The notes under the pieces were generated by a model. That model had not been told where the DNA came from and searched no databases. It worked only from the letters and a program-made list of their open reading frames with translations. Of a DNA stretch of 34,639 nt, positions 16,028 to 24,538 are shown one piece after another (the first letter of the stretch is position 1; every line of letters starts with the position of its first letter). The stretch covers positions 1-34,639 of the forward strand of contig DATCDR010000095.1 of NCBI GenBank assembly GCA_036510575.1, given 5' to 3'. Both the position numbers and the translations under genes were made by a program. The stretch is from DATCDR01 sp036510575. GTDB taxonomy: Bacteria; Actinomycetota; Acidimicrobiia; Acidimicrobiales; Bog-793.

Positions 16028-18805
16028 TTACCCGAGCTGGATGACCCGCGCCCCTGGCGCTTTTTCGACCAGCACGTCGACGAGGCTCTGGTGGCAGGTG
16101 AAGGCGATGACCTGGTGGTGCTCTGACACTCGTCCCAAAATTGTTGCGACCGTCAGCTCCCGTCGGTCGTCGGCATTCGCGGTCACGTCGTCGACAACGA
16201 TCGGTAGGGTCGCGGCCTCCTCGGCGAAGGTGGCGGCGAAAGCCAGTCGAAGCGTCAAGTAGAGCTGCTCTTTGGCGCCGGTAGAGAGGTTCGCCGCGTC
16301 GACGACCTGCCCAGTCACATCTAGCGCAGCGATGCTGGCATCCTTGTCGTCGCCGACGACGGCGAGGCGGATGTAGCGACCATCGGTGATCTCGCGAAAT
16401 AGCTCCGACGCGTAGTTCACGACTTTCGGTTGTCGATCTCGGCGATAGCGCGCCAGACACTCCTCGAGGAGCGCTTTGCCGACGCCGAGCGCGAGCCACT
16501 GCTCGAGCACGCCCTGTAGTGCGGCGTTGGTCGATTCGCGGCTCGTCGCGAGATCGGCAACGTCGGCCGAGAGCCGGAGGGTTTCGACGCTCTGGGTGAT
16601 GTCGCGTACCTGGTCTCGCTCGAGTTCGCCTCGCTTGATGGTCTCCGCGAGCGTGTGGCTCAGTGTCTGTTGCTCCTCGTGCCAGATCTCAACCGTGCCG
16701 ATTGCGAGCTCCGCTTGCAGTTGTCCGCCGTGTTCGTCGCCCCCGAAGGCAGAACGCAGCTGACGATCAGCGCGCGCGACGGCCTCACCGAGTGTCTTCC
16801 GTTCCTGTGCGGCGTGCGAGGCAGACTCGAGGAGGTCACCAAGACGTTCCGTTCGGAACGCGACATCGCCGAGCCCGTCGAGGCTGAGTTCCGCTTCGAG
16901 TTCGCAGAGTGCGCTATCGAAGCTTTCGATCTCTTGGAGCTGGCTAGCTGCGGCCTTTTCGTGCCCGGCGATCTGCTCCTCAAGTCGGCGACCGAGGCCA
17001 AGTTCGTCCAACGCGCGCGTAAGACCTTCGAGCCCGAGTTCTTCGCTCAGTCCGAGATCGCGGGCGGCTTTCGCGGCCCGCTCATCGATGCTCGAAAGCG
17101 CCGAGCGCGCACGATCGCGACGGCGCTCGGCATCGCGCAATGCGGAGCTCTTTAGCAGGTGATCATGTTCCAGTTCGTCGAGACTCCGACGCGCCTCCTC
17201 CTCTGCTCGCAGTCGCGCGAAGTGCGTTGGGAGCTGGCTTCGGGCGTCCTTGCCGAGTCCGAGCGAGTTCGAGTACGTCGCGATCGCAGCTCGCGCCTCA
17301 GCGATCTCGGGGTCGAGGTCGAGCTTGGTCGCAGTCATCGGCGCTCGAAGCCGGGTTGCTAGATGCCAACCTAGGATCGCGACCACGACCGAGGCGAGGA
17401 TCACGATCACGCCGAGTGCGCGCCCGAGCGTCGCGCGACCGGGATCGACGATGGCCACGATGGCGCCGGATACCGCAAGGAGTGCTGAGACGCCGTAGAG
17501 CGCGGCGACGCTTAGGTGATCGGCGGGACCGCGTTCGCTCCGCGCCCGCAGCTGCTCGATCTCGAGGCGGAGCTTGCCATCTTGGTGCCGCTTTTCGAGA
17601 TCGTCCGCTCGTTTCATCGACACATCGAGTTGTTGCGCCAGCCCGAGATCTGCCCTGATTTCGGGCCGGGTCCGTGGGGAGCCTTCGGTGTCGATCTCGT
17701 GGAGCGCAAATGATGCGGCTGCCTCCAACCCCGCTGCGGAACGGAGCGCATCCTCGGCGCTGTGGATCTCGGCCATCGCGGTTGGTAGTTCGGCTCGAAG
17801 GTGTTCCACCACGCCGGCCACCGCGAACGGCACGTCGACGATGCGCACGCCGCCGAGTCGCCGACGCACGCCTTCTAGCTCCTTGGTGGCGAGCTCGATG
17901 GCGTCGAGGTGCCCCCGATGAACTGCGACTCGCTCGCTGTGCCCCGACTCGTCGCGTGCTAGTCGCCGGATCGCATCGCTTCGCCCGAGGACGACACGCT
18001 CGAGCTCACTGACCGGTCCCATCGCGTCGAGGCTCGCGCTGGCGTCGATCCGGTCACGCGAGATCGGATCGAGGGTCACGAGGTGCGTCAGCTCGGCGAT
18101 TCGGGCGCGATGCCGTTCGGATTCGCCCCTTGCCTCCTCGAGTCGCACTTCGGCTTCGCGCTGATCGGCGAGGAGCGCGGGATATCGTTCCGCGCCTCGT
18201 CGTGCCTCGCGGAGCTCGTCGTCAAGGTCGCTCAGTTGCTTCTGCAGATCTGTCGCCACCGAGGCAGCTTGTCGATGCCTGACGAGCTTGGCCTGCTGTC
18301 CCTCGATCTGTTTGATCGCTTGATTCGCCGAACGGCCGGCACCGAGCACGCCGGCTGAGAAGACGCGCTCTCGAACCTCCTCGGAGTTCAACGACCCGAA
18401 CGAGGCGAGCTCTCCGAGGCCGAAGGCGAATACGTTCCGGAAAAGCGCGTCGTTGGCTCCTCCGAGCAGTGCCGAGAGCATTGCCGGGGAAGCCACCTCA
18501 CCTTCCTCGTCCGTGAGTCGCGGCTCTTTGTCGCCGACGTGGCGCTCGAGGTACCAGCGTCGGCCGAGCGAGTCGATCAGGGTCACCGCGCCGCCGTGTC
18601 GTCCGCCGTGGAGCGGCTCGTGGAAGGGGAGCGTTCGTTTGGCCCGATTGGGAAAGTCGAAGAGCACGCCGCGGATGAAGTCGAGGATCGTGGTCTTACC
18701 TGCCTCATTCGGTCCCGCGACGATCGTGAGGCCTGGGGGGAGATCCTGGATCTCCAAGCCCGAGTGGATGCCGTAGCCGTCGATGCGAATCGCTTCGATC
18801 CTCAC
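16028..18805 (-). CDS. YhaN-like Rad50/SbcC-type ATPase with two membrane segments
   Basis: A 925-residue AAA/ABC-type ATPase of the YhaN group. Walker A GPNEAGKTT is at 31-39, the FAFGLGELASFGSLNSEEVR region is typical of YhaN, and long Glu/Arg-rich coiled coils follow. The ABC signature LSTGAKEQL is at 840-848 and Walker B LPIVVDD near 867-873. The coiled-coil apex has no CxxC zinc hook. Two hydrophobic segments occur instead (about 433-453 and 461-481), suggesting membrane attachment. The GTG start overlaps the stop of the nuclease gene as GTGA, so the two are translated together. The complex is expected to process DNA ends, by analogy with Mre11-Rad50 and SbcCD; the membrane link is a prediction. 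Confidence 0.88.
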   Translation of the reverse strand: MRIEAIRIDGYGIHSGLEIQDLPPGLTIVAGPNEAGKTTILDFIRGVLFDFPNRAKRTLPFHEPLHGGRHGGAVTLIDSLGRRWYLERHVGDKEPRLTDEEGEVASPAMLSALLGGANDALFRNVFAFGLGELASFGSLNSEEVRERVFSAGVLGAGRSANQAIKQIEGQQAKLVRHRQAASVATDLQKQLSDLDDELREARRGAERYPALLADQREAEVRLEEARGESERHRARIAELTHLVTLDPISRDRIDASASLDAMGPVSELERVVLGRSDAIRRLARDESGHSERVAVHRGHLDAIELATKELEGVRRRLGGVRIVDVPFAVAGVVEHLRAELPTAMAEIHSAEDALRSAAGLEAAASFALHEIDTEGSPRTRPEIRADLGLAQQLDVSMKRADDLEKRHQDGKLRLEIEQLRARSERGPADHLSVAALYGVSALLAVSGAIVAIVDPGRATLGRALGVIVILASVVVAILGWHLATRLRAPMTATKLDLDPEIAEARAAIATYSNSLGLGKDARSQLPTHFARLRAEEEARRSLDELEHDHLLKSSALRDAERRRDRARSALSSIDERAAKAARDLGLSEELGLEGLTRALDELGLGRRLEEQIAGHEKAAASQLQEIESFDSALCELEAELSLDGLGDVAFRTERLGDLLESASHAAQERKTLGEAVARADRQLRSAFGGDEHGGQLQAELAIGTVEIWHEEQQTLSHTLAETIKRGELERDQVRDITQSVETLRLSADVADLATSRESTNAALQGVLEQWLALGVGKALLEECLARYRRDRQPKVVNYASELFREITDGRYIRLAVVGDDKDASIAALDVTGQVVDAANLSTGAKEQLYLTLRLAFAATFAEEAATLPIVVDDVTANADDRRELTVATILGRVSEHHQVIAFTCHQSLVDVLVEKAPGARVIQLG

Positions 18806-20103
18806 GCGTCGCTCTCTTCGATCAAGTCGAGGGCGATGTGGCGACCGTGGTCCAAAAGCGCGGTGAGTCGCTCGTCGTCTTCCACGATCGCGTCGAAGAC
18901 GTCGAGAAATCGGGAGGGGACGTTGCCTCGAAGTTGTGCGAGGAGCTCCTTTGCGACGGAGTCTTCCGACATCACCTCGTCGGCGACGCTAAGCAGGTCT
19001 GCCGCGAAATCGCCCCGGCGCCGGATTTCGTCGAGGTCGATCGTCGGGCTCGTGTCATCGCGGAGGGAGTCCCACCAGCAGAACGGACGCTTGGGTGAGC
19101 GTTCACGAAGCGAGGTGAGGAGTTGGTCGACGATGTCTTCGCGGAGGAGGTCACTGTGGAGTCGACCGCGCCCGCTCAGTCGTGCCCGGGCGACGATGGA
19201 TCTCCCGTCCGCGCGTGCCAGTGCCTCCCTGGAGTGATGTTCGAGCAGCTCGGAGAGCTCGCCCAGGTCGTCACAGTCATCGATGCTGACGGTGAGCTCG
19301 ACGTAGCGAATCTGGTCGCACGCGACGAACTCGAGTGAGGTCACGCTCGAGTCCTCCACGTGGACTACGTAGGCACCCTTGGCCTCTTGCTCGGAGTGTC
19401 GCGGACTTCTCGCTTGTGAGTTGCCCGGATAGACGATCCAAGGAGACTCGTTCACACCGCCGTGGAGGACCCGCCGCTGATGGATGTGTCCGAGTGCGAG
19501 GTAGTCAAGGCCCGTGGCTCGAAGGTCAGCGATCGTACAGGGGCTGTAGTTCGCGTATCCCTCCGCAACACCTTGGACGTTGCAGTGCAAGACGCCGACG
19601 TGTAGGCCGTCGCCTGCTGGTCGGGAGAAATGACGCGAGAGGTTCTCGGTAGTCTCGGCCGTGGCGTAGCTGATTCCCTGGACCGTCGCGATGCGGCGCC
19701 CGTCGCGGGTGACCTCGACAACGGGTGCACGGTCGCTCGGGAAGATGGTCACTCCGTCCGGCCAGCTACCTACGGCCGACCAGCCGCTGACCACCGGGTC
19801 GTGGTTGCCGTGCACCACGAAGGTTGGGATCCCCGCATCCGCGAGCCGAGTCAGTCCACCGCGGAAGCGGATCTGGGCGCGAAGTCCACGGATCGCGCCG
19901 TCATAGACGTCGCCTGCGACTAATAGGAACGCCGCGTTGCGCTCCAGCGCTAGATCGATGATCGCATCGAAGGCATTCAAAGAGGCCTCGCGAAGCTCCG
20001 CCGCGACCTCGCCGGAGACCTGCTGGACACCTCGGAACGGCGTATCGAGGTGGAGGTCGGCGGCGTGGACGAAGCAGAACTCCGAAGGGCTGGTCGTGGC
20101 CAT
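18802..20103 (-). CDS. YhaO/SbcD-like Mre11-type DNA nuclease
   Basis: A 433-residue metallophosphoesterase nuclease. The metal-binding motifs are complete: AADLHLDTPF (D16, H18), VAGDVYDG (64-68), VVHGNHDPV (99-102), GVLHCNVQG and LALGHIHQR. These are the two-manganese site of Mre11/SbcD, and the family is YhaO because its partner is YhaN-like. The C-terminal 200 residues would form the capping and ATPase-binding domains. It is first in a two-gene minus-strand operon, with a 4-base overlap into the ATPase gene. The ribosome-binding site before ATG 20103 is weak. The 128-base region to the divergent glycosyltransferase gene must hold both promoters. Confidence 0.9.
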   Translation of the reverse strand: MATTSPSEFCFVHAADLHLDTPFRGVQQVSGEVAAELREASLNAFDAIIDLALERNAAFLLVAGDVYDGAIRGLRAQIRFRGGLTRLADAGIPTFVVHGNHDPVVSGWSAVGSWPDGVTIFPSDRAPVVEVTRDGRRIATVQGISYATAETTENLSRHFSRPAGDGLHVGVLHCNVQGVAEGYANYSPCTIADLRATGLDYLALGHIHQRRVLHGGVNESPWIVYPGNSQARSPRHSEQEAKGAYVVHVEDSSVTSLEFVACDQIRYVELTVSIDDCDDLGELSELLEHHSREALARADGRSIVARARLSGRGRLHSDLLREDIVDQLLTSLRERSPKRPFCWWDSLRDDTSPTIDLDEIRRRGDFAADLLSVADEVMSEDSVAKELLAQLRGNVPSRFLDVFDAIVEDDERLTALLDHGRHIALDLIEESDA

Positions 20104-20220
20104 GGCCCGAGGTTATCGATGGGCTGTATCAGCGTCGTTGATCCCGGTTGAGAAGCCATTTTGTCGTACCATCGGCCTTTTGGTGGTCCCAGTTCGCGCT
20201 CGCGGCCGGATCGAGGAGTG

Positions 20221-20225
20221 AGGAG
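20221..20225 (+). promoter_or_regulatory. Shine-Dalgarno AGGAG deciding a CTG start
   Basis: AGGAG lies five bases before CTG 20231 and has no ATG, GTG or TTG at usable distance in the glycosyltransferase frame. It is the main evidence for CTG initiation of the following gene. Confidence 0.6.
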
Positions 20226-20230
20226 CGAAG

Positions 20231-21994
20231 CTGTCGACGAACAGTGACGTCGAGACACACCTTTCCGGCGGGGTCCGTCACTCCCGAGGGGTAAGCAGCG
20301 GCGTCCTCATTGCCGTCGTGGTCGTCGTCGCGGCGCTCGGCCTCTTGCTTCGCCTGTGGGCGCTTGGCCGCCATCCCTTCAACGCTGATGAGGCAGTCGT
20401 CGGCGTGATGGCACGGAGCATCCTGCACGGTCATTTCTCCGCGTTCTACTGGGGTCAGAACTACGGCGGCGGCGAGCCCTACGTTGTTGCTGCTGTCTTT
20501 GCTCTCTTTGGTCAGTCCGCTTTCACGCTCGGGATCACGCCGATCCTCCTCGACGCGATCGCCACCTCACTGGTTTTCGCTCTTGGCCGAAGGCTGTCTT
20601 CGCCGACCGTCGGGATCGGCGCGGCGTTGCTGTTTTGGATCTGGCCGGAGTCGATGCTTTGGCAGTCGACGATCGAGTATGGATTCCGATTTGCAACGCT
20701 CGACTGTGGCCTTGGTCTTGCGGTGATCGGACTCCGAATTGCGGCGAACGGGGACCGTCATCCGACAGGCGCGGGCGGAACGAGCGGCAGGGACCAACGA
20801 AGGCGACGCGTTGACCTCGTCGCGATGGGGCTGCTGTTCGGTGTCGGATTCTGGTGTAGCCCTGAGGTGGCATATTTCGCGATCCCTATAGCAGCGGTCC
20901 TCGGTTTTCGTCTCCTGCGCGGCCGCCTGCGGCTTGGGCTCGTCGACGTCGTAGCCGGTCTGGCCGCGGTGATTGCCGGGGCGCTGCCGTGGCTCTGGTC
21001 GAATCTTCGCAGCAACTTCGCCTCGTTTCATCCGGCGACGCAGCCGTATCCGAAGCTCTCCGAGCACTACTCGATGTTCACGATGCATGCGCTGCCTATC
21101 GCGCTCGGCCTTCAGCTCCATGGCGATGGTGCCTGGATCGGTGGTGAGCGGCTCGGTCATGCCGTCGAACTCGGGTCGGTTGTCGCGGTCGTGATCTTCC
21201 TTGCCTGGTGCCTTGTCGAACGAAGGGCTGGCTTCCTCGTCGCATTTTGTATCGTGTTCCCGCTGTTGTACTCCTACTGGCCGTTCACCTGGTATTGGAT
21301 CGACGCCCGCTACGTGCTCTACCTGCCCCCGATTCTCGCCATCGTGGCGTCCACTGCGGCATGCGAGCTATTCGCTCACCTCCACCTGCCGACGAGGATC
21401 ACGCTCCGACACGAGCTCATCGTCTTGCCGGTTGTGCTTGCTTTGGCGCTCTCAACGACGCTTGTCGCCTGCTACCGGCTCACGCCCTTTCGACCCGACA
21501 AGGTACGAGGGACACCTTCGGCCACCTGGACCAGCTTCCAGTCGAACCCGAACGATTTCGAAGACACGCTTGCCGACGATCTGACCCGGGTCGGGGTGTC
21601 GCATGTCTTTGCCGGGTACTGGCTCGCCTTCCCACTGACGTTCGTCTCGGGTGGTTCGGTGACGGCGTCCGACATCCTTTTTTCAAGGAATCCGACGATC
21701 CTTGCTGAGGTGAGCAACTCGGCAGATCCGTCGTGGCTCTTCGCTGACCCAAAGACTCCCGGGTTCTTTCGTCTTGTCAGCATCACCGGCTCGACCCTGC
21801 TTGATCCAGGCTGTGCGCTCCCGGGCGCTCGCTGTCTGACGGCACCGATCTTTGAGGCGCTGCTGGCCCGGGCGGCCATTCCCTTTCGTGTCGCAGTGAT
21901 TGGCTCCGAAGGAGTGGTGCTCGTTCGACCGAGTCGAAAGATCGACCTTGCCCGGATTGTGAGCTTCGTCGACGCTCCGGCCGCGGTTCGCTGA
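20231..21994 (+). CDS. GT-C fold polytopic glycosyltransferase, probable CTG start
   Basis: A 587-residue multi-spanning protein resembling PMT/ArnT-type (GT39/GT83) transferases, which move sugars from polyprenyl-phosphate donors to envelope acceptors. RHPFNADEAVVG (D53-E54) matches the acidic motif in the first extracytoplasmic loop. WGQNYGGGEPYVVA follows, then about ten further hydrophobic segments, and the C-terminal 150 residues are extracytoplasmic. The first allowed ordinary start, GTG 20318, would cut the first membrane helix in half (SGVLIAVVVVVAALGLLLRL). CTG 20231, with AGGAG five bases upstream, restores the helix and a short cytoplasmic tail. Upstream the frame is closed by TGA at 20219. 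Donor and acceptor are unknown. It is distantly similar to the protein at 24539-26161. Confidence 0.82.
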   Translation: MSTNSDVETHLSGGVRHSRGVSSGVLIAVVVVVAALGLLLRLWALGRHPFNADEAVVGVMARSILHGHFSAFYWGQNYGGGEPYVVAAVFALFGQSAFTLGITPILLDAIATSLVFALGRRLSSPTVGIGAALLFWIWPESMLWQSTIEYGFRFATLDCGLGLAVIGLRIAANGDRHPTGAGGTSGRDQRRRRVDLVAMGLLFGVGFWCSPEVAYFAIPIAAVLGFRLLRGRLRLGLVDVVAGLAAVIAGALPWLWSNLRSNFASFHPATQPYPKLSEHYSMFTMHALPIALGLQLHGDGAWIGGERLGHAVELGSVVAVVIFLAWCLVERRAGFLVAFCIVFPLLYSYWPFTWYWIDARYVLYLPPILAIVASTAACELFAHLHLPTRITLRHELIVLPVVLALALSTTLVACYRLTPFRPDKVRGTPSATWTSFQSNPNDFEDTLADDLTRVGVSHVFAGYWLAFPLTFVSGGSVTASDILFSRNPTILAEVSNSADPSWLFADPKTPGFFRLVSITGSTLLDPGCALPGARCLTAPIFEALLARAAIPFRVAVIGSEGVVLVRPSRKIDLARIVSFVDAPAAVR

Positions 21995-22079
21995 GCGCTC
22001 GAGCGGCGTTAACGATGCTTGGCGCGATGCCCAGCGTGTTCGGCTGCCTCCCCGGTACGATCGTGGCGGGAGGAGGTTG

Positions 22080-23462
22080 ATGGCGTTCGATCTGGATCAG
22101 ATTCTTGCGGCGAATCGAGGCGAGAACTTCAGCCTCTACGCGCGAAATATCAACCCACAGCTCGTGCGCGTGTTGCGATCGATTGGTTTCGACCGCTTCT
22201 ACGAGCGAGGCGAAGGCGCCTATCTCTTCGACGACGAGGGTCGCCGTTACCTGGACTTTCTCGCGGGTTTTGGCGTCTTTGGCGTCGGCCGGTCGCACCC
22301 GGTGGTCAAGCAGGCACTCCACGACGCGATCGACCGCGACCTGCCGAACCTCGTGCAGATGGATGCAGCCCTGCTTCCTGGCGTGCTCGCGAAGGAGCTT
22401 CTGCGACGCTGCCATCCCGGGATGGGTCGCGTCGTCTTTACCAACTCCGGTGCGGAGGCGGTCGAGGCAGCGATCAAGTTCGCGCGGTACTCCACCAAAC
22501 GCGACCGCGTCGTGCATGCGGACCACGCGTTTCACGGTCTAACGCTCGGCGCGCTCTCGGCGAACGGCGGCAGTGATTTTCAGCGTGGATTTGGGCCGTT
22601 GCTGCCGGGATTCTCGAAGGTCCCCTTCGGTGACATCGACCTGTTAGAAGCCGAGCTTCGACACCGCGACGTCGCGTGCTATCTCGTTGAGCCGATCCAG
22701 GGCAAAGGGGTCCACCTTGCAACGCCGGAGTACTGGCGGGATGTAGAAGTGCTCTGCCGTCAGTACGGCACGCTGTTGATCTGCGACGAGGTCCAGACCG
22801 GGCTCGGCCGCACGGGAAAGATGTGGGCACACGAGCACTACGGGATCGCGCCCGACATCATCACGGTTTCGAAGGCGCTCTCTGGTGGCTACATCCCGGT
22901 TGGGGCGATGATCTCCTCGACGGAGATCTCCGACTCCGTCTACTCCTCGATGGAGCGTGCGGTCGTGCACTCCTCGACGTTTAAGAACAACCAGATGGCC
23001 ATGGTGGCAGGCCTCGCCACGTTGTCGGTCATCGACGACGAGGGGTTGGTCGAGCGTGCGAGCGTTACCGGAGAAGCATTTGAGGAAGCGCTGGCCCCGT
23101 TGCTCGAGCGGCACGAGGTCTTCCATGCGGTTCGCGGCAAGGGACTGATGATTGGCCTCGTCTTCGGGGCGCCGGTCGCAAAGGCGGCGAGAGCGCGATT
23201 TCGGCTCCTTGAGACTGCGCACAAGGGTCTGTTCTCACAGCTCATCGTCGGCCCGCTCTTTGAGCGCCACAGGATCTTGACCCAGGTGGCGGCGGATCGG
23301 ATGAACGTGGTCAAGCTCTTGCCCCCACTGATCTGTGGCCAAGAAGAGGTGGACTACTTCGCCGAAGCGCTTGACGACGTCTTGGCCAACGCCAATCGCT
23401 CTTCGATGATCTATGACTTCGGGAAGACACTCGCGCTGGCTTCGCTGCATCGCGATCGATAG
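22080..23462 (+). CDS. Class III PLP-dependent aminotransferase
   Basis: A 460-residue fold-type I, class III aminotransferase. Motifs: TNSGAEAVEAAIKFAR (phosphate binding, 122-137), DHAFHGLTLGALS, LLICDEVQTGLGRTG (D236 binds the pyridine N) and TVSKALSGGYIPVGA (Schiff-base K265). SSTFKNNQMAMVAGLATL is the phosphate-contacting loop of the other subunit. The N-terminal NINPQLVRVLRSIGFDRFY, then YERGEGAYLFDDEGRRYLDF, puts it in a subgroup I cannot assign to a named substrate; an omega-amino acid or diamine is likely. ATG 22080 follows a GGGAGGAGG ribosome site; TTG 22077 is less likely. The next gene starts 9 bases after its stop, so it is in one transcript with the lipoprotein gene. Confidence 0.9.
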   Translation: MAFDLDQILAANRGENFSLYARNINPQLVRVLRSIGFDRFYERGEGAYLFDDEGRRYLDFLAGFGVFGVGRSHPVVKQALHDAIDRDLPNLVQMDAALLPGVLAKELLRRCHPGMGRVVFTNSGAEAVEAAIKFARYSTKRDRVVHADHAFHGLTLGALSANGGSDFQRGFGPLLPGFSKVPFGDIDLLEAELRHRDVACYLVEPIQGKGVHLATPEYWRDVEVLCRQYGTLLICDEVQTGLGRTGKMWAHEHYGIAPDIITVSKALSGGYIPVGAMISSTEISDSVYSSMERAVVHSSTFKNNQMAMVAGLATLSVIDDEGLVERASVTGEAFEEALAPLLERHEVFHAVRGKGLMIGLVFGAPVAKAARARFRLLETAHKGLFSQLIVGPLFERHRILTQVAADRMNVVKLLPPLICGQEEVDYFAEALDDVLANANRSSMIYDFGKTLALASLHRDR

Positions 23463-23471
23463 GTCCGGCTC

Positions 23472-24533
23472 TTGGGGCGTTCGATCGGGCGAGCATCGTT
23501 GCTCGGCGTGGGTGCGCTCTTGCTTCCGGTCGCTCTCGCCGGGTGCGGCGGCCAACCGACGACGACGGTCGTGACCACCACCACGGTCGCTGCGACCACC
23601 ACCACGACGACGCTGCCGAGCTCGGTCGGCGTTGGCGGCACCAGCCCGACTGGCGCGATGTCGTTCCTCGGCCAGATTCAGCGGGTGCCCGTCGTCCAGC
23701 CGATACTTGGCAGCGCGCTGTTGCCTCCGGCTCCGACGACACCTGGCTCGGTGCTGCCGAGTGTCCAGATCGCCTATCGCCAGTTCGGCTCGGGCCCGCA
23801 CGTGCTCCTCGTGATGGGCCAGCGTGGCACCATGACGTGGTGGGATCCGCAGTTCCTCTCCGCGCTCAGCGCGCACTTCTCCGTCACGATCTTCGATCTG
23901 CCCGGAGTTGGCTACTCACAGTCCACCCCGGATCCGCCGTCGCTTTCGACGTATGCCGATGAGACCGCCGGATTGATCGTCGCTCTCGGTCTCGGCGCGA
24001 CCCCGCTCCGCGTTCTTGGCTGGGGCCTCGGTGGGGACGTCGCGCTCTTGGCTGCTATCCGGCATCCAGAGCTCATAACCGGTCTCTCCCTCGTAGACAC
24101 CCCCGCGGTTGGTCCCGCGAACGTCCGCGCCTCGGCGCAGGCGACTGCTGTGTTTGCCTCCGCTACGGATACGACGGTGCGGCTCTCAGAGCTGCTCTTT
24201 CCGATCGACCAGGGTGTGGCTCGCGCAGACTGGCTCCAGCAGATCGGACAGCTTGCCCCTGATGACGAGACCGCTGCTGCCGTGAGACAAGAGGCGCAGG
24301 TGGTAGCCGCGTTGGCGACGACTCCGGACGCGAGAAGCGAGCTCGGTGCGGTCAAGATTCCAGTGCAGGTCATCTTCGGAGCAGATGACGCGGTGGTTCC
24401 TTCGGCGAACTCGGTCGCGCTCGCCCATGAGCTTTCGCGCTCGAAGCTTTACTCCTTAACTGACGCTGGCTACGCGTCGTTTGAGAGCGATCAGGCACGG
24501 TTCATGACGGTTTTTTCCGGCGCGAGTTCGTAG
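23472..24533 (+). CDS. Lipoprotein with alpha/beta-hydrolase fold lacking catalytic Ser and His
   Basis: A 353-residue predicted lipoprotein. The signal peptide is RASLLGVGALLLPVALAGC, with lipobox LAGC and lipid Cys at residue 25. A Thr-rich linker follows (about 30-50), then an alpha/beta-hydrolase domain. The fold is clear: RQFGSGPHVLLVMGQRG (strand and oxyanion region), TIFDLPGVGYSQS, VLGWGLGGDVALLAA and PVQVIFGADDAVVP. The nucleophile elbow reads G-W-G-L-G, with Gly185 where Ser is expected. The usual GH near the end is GYASFE (Tyr334). The Asp is kept. It is therefore probably a non-catalytic binding protein, or an enzyme with a different mechanism. TTG 23472 is preceded by AGG eight bases upstream, at the end of the aminotransferase gene. 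Confidence 0.85.
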   Translation: MGRSIGRASLLGVGALLLPVALAGCGGQPTTTVVTTTTVAATTTTTTLPSSVGVGGTSPTGAMSFLGQIQRVPVVQPILGSALLPPAPTTPGSVLPSVQIAYRQFGSGPHVLLVMGQRGTMTWWDPQFLSALSAHFSVTIFDLPGVGYSQSTPDPPSLSTYADETAGLIVALGLGATPLRVLGWGLGGDVALLAAIRHPELITGLSLVDTPAVGPANVRASAQATAVFASATDTTVRLSELLFPIDQGVARADWLQQIGQLAPDDETAAAVRQEAQVVAALATTPDARSELGAVKIPVQVIFGADDAVVPSANSVALAHELSRSKLYSLTDAGYASFESDQARFMTVFSGASS

Positions 24534-24538
24534 CGTTA

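Noticed and set aside
22056..22061. TACGAT as a promoter element for the aminotransferase gene
   Set aside because: Same hexamer as upstream of rpsB, but without a TG extension or a -35, and too close to the start codon to be persuasive.
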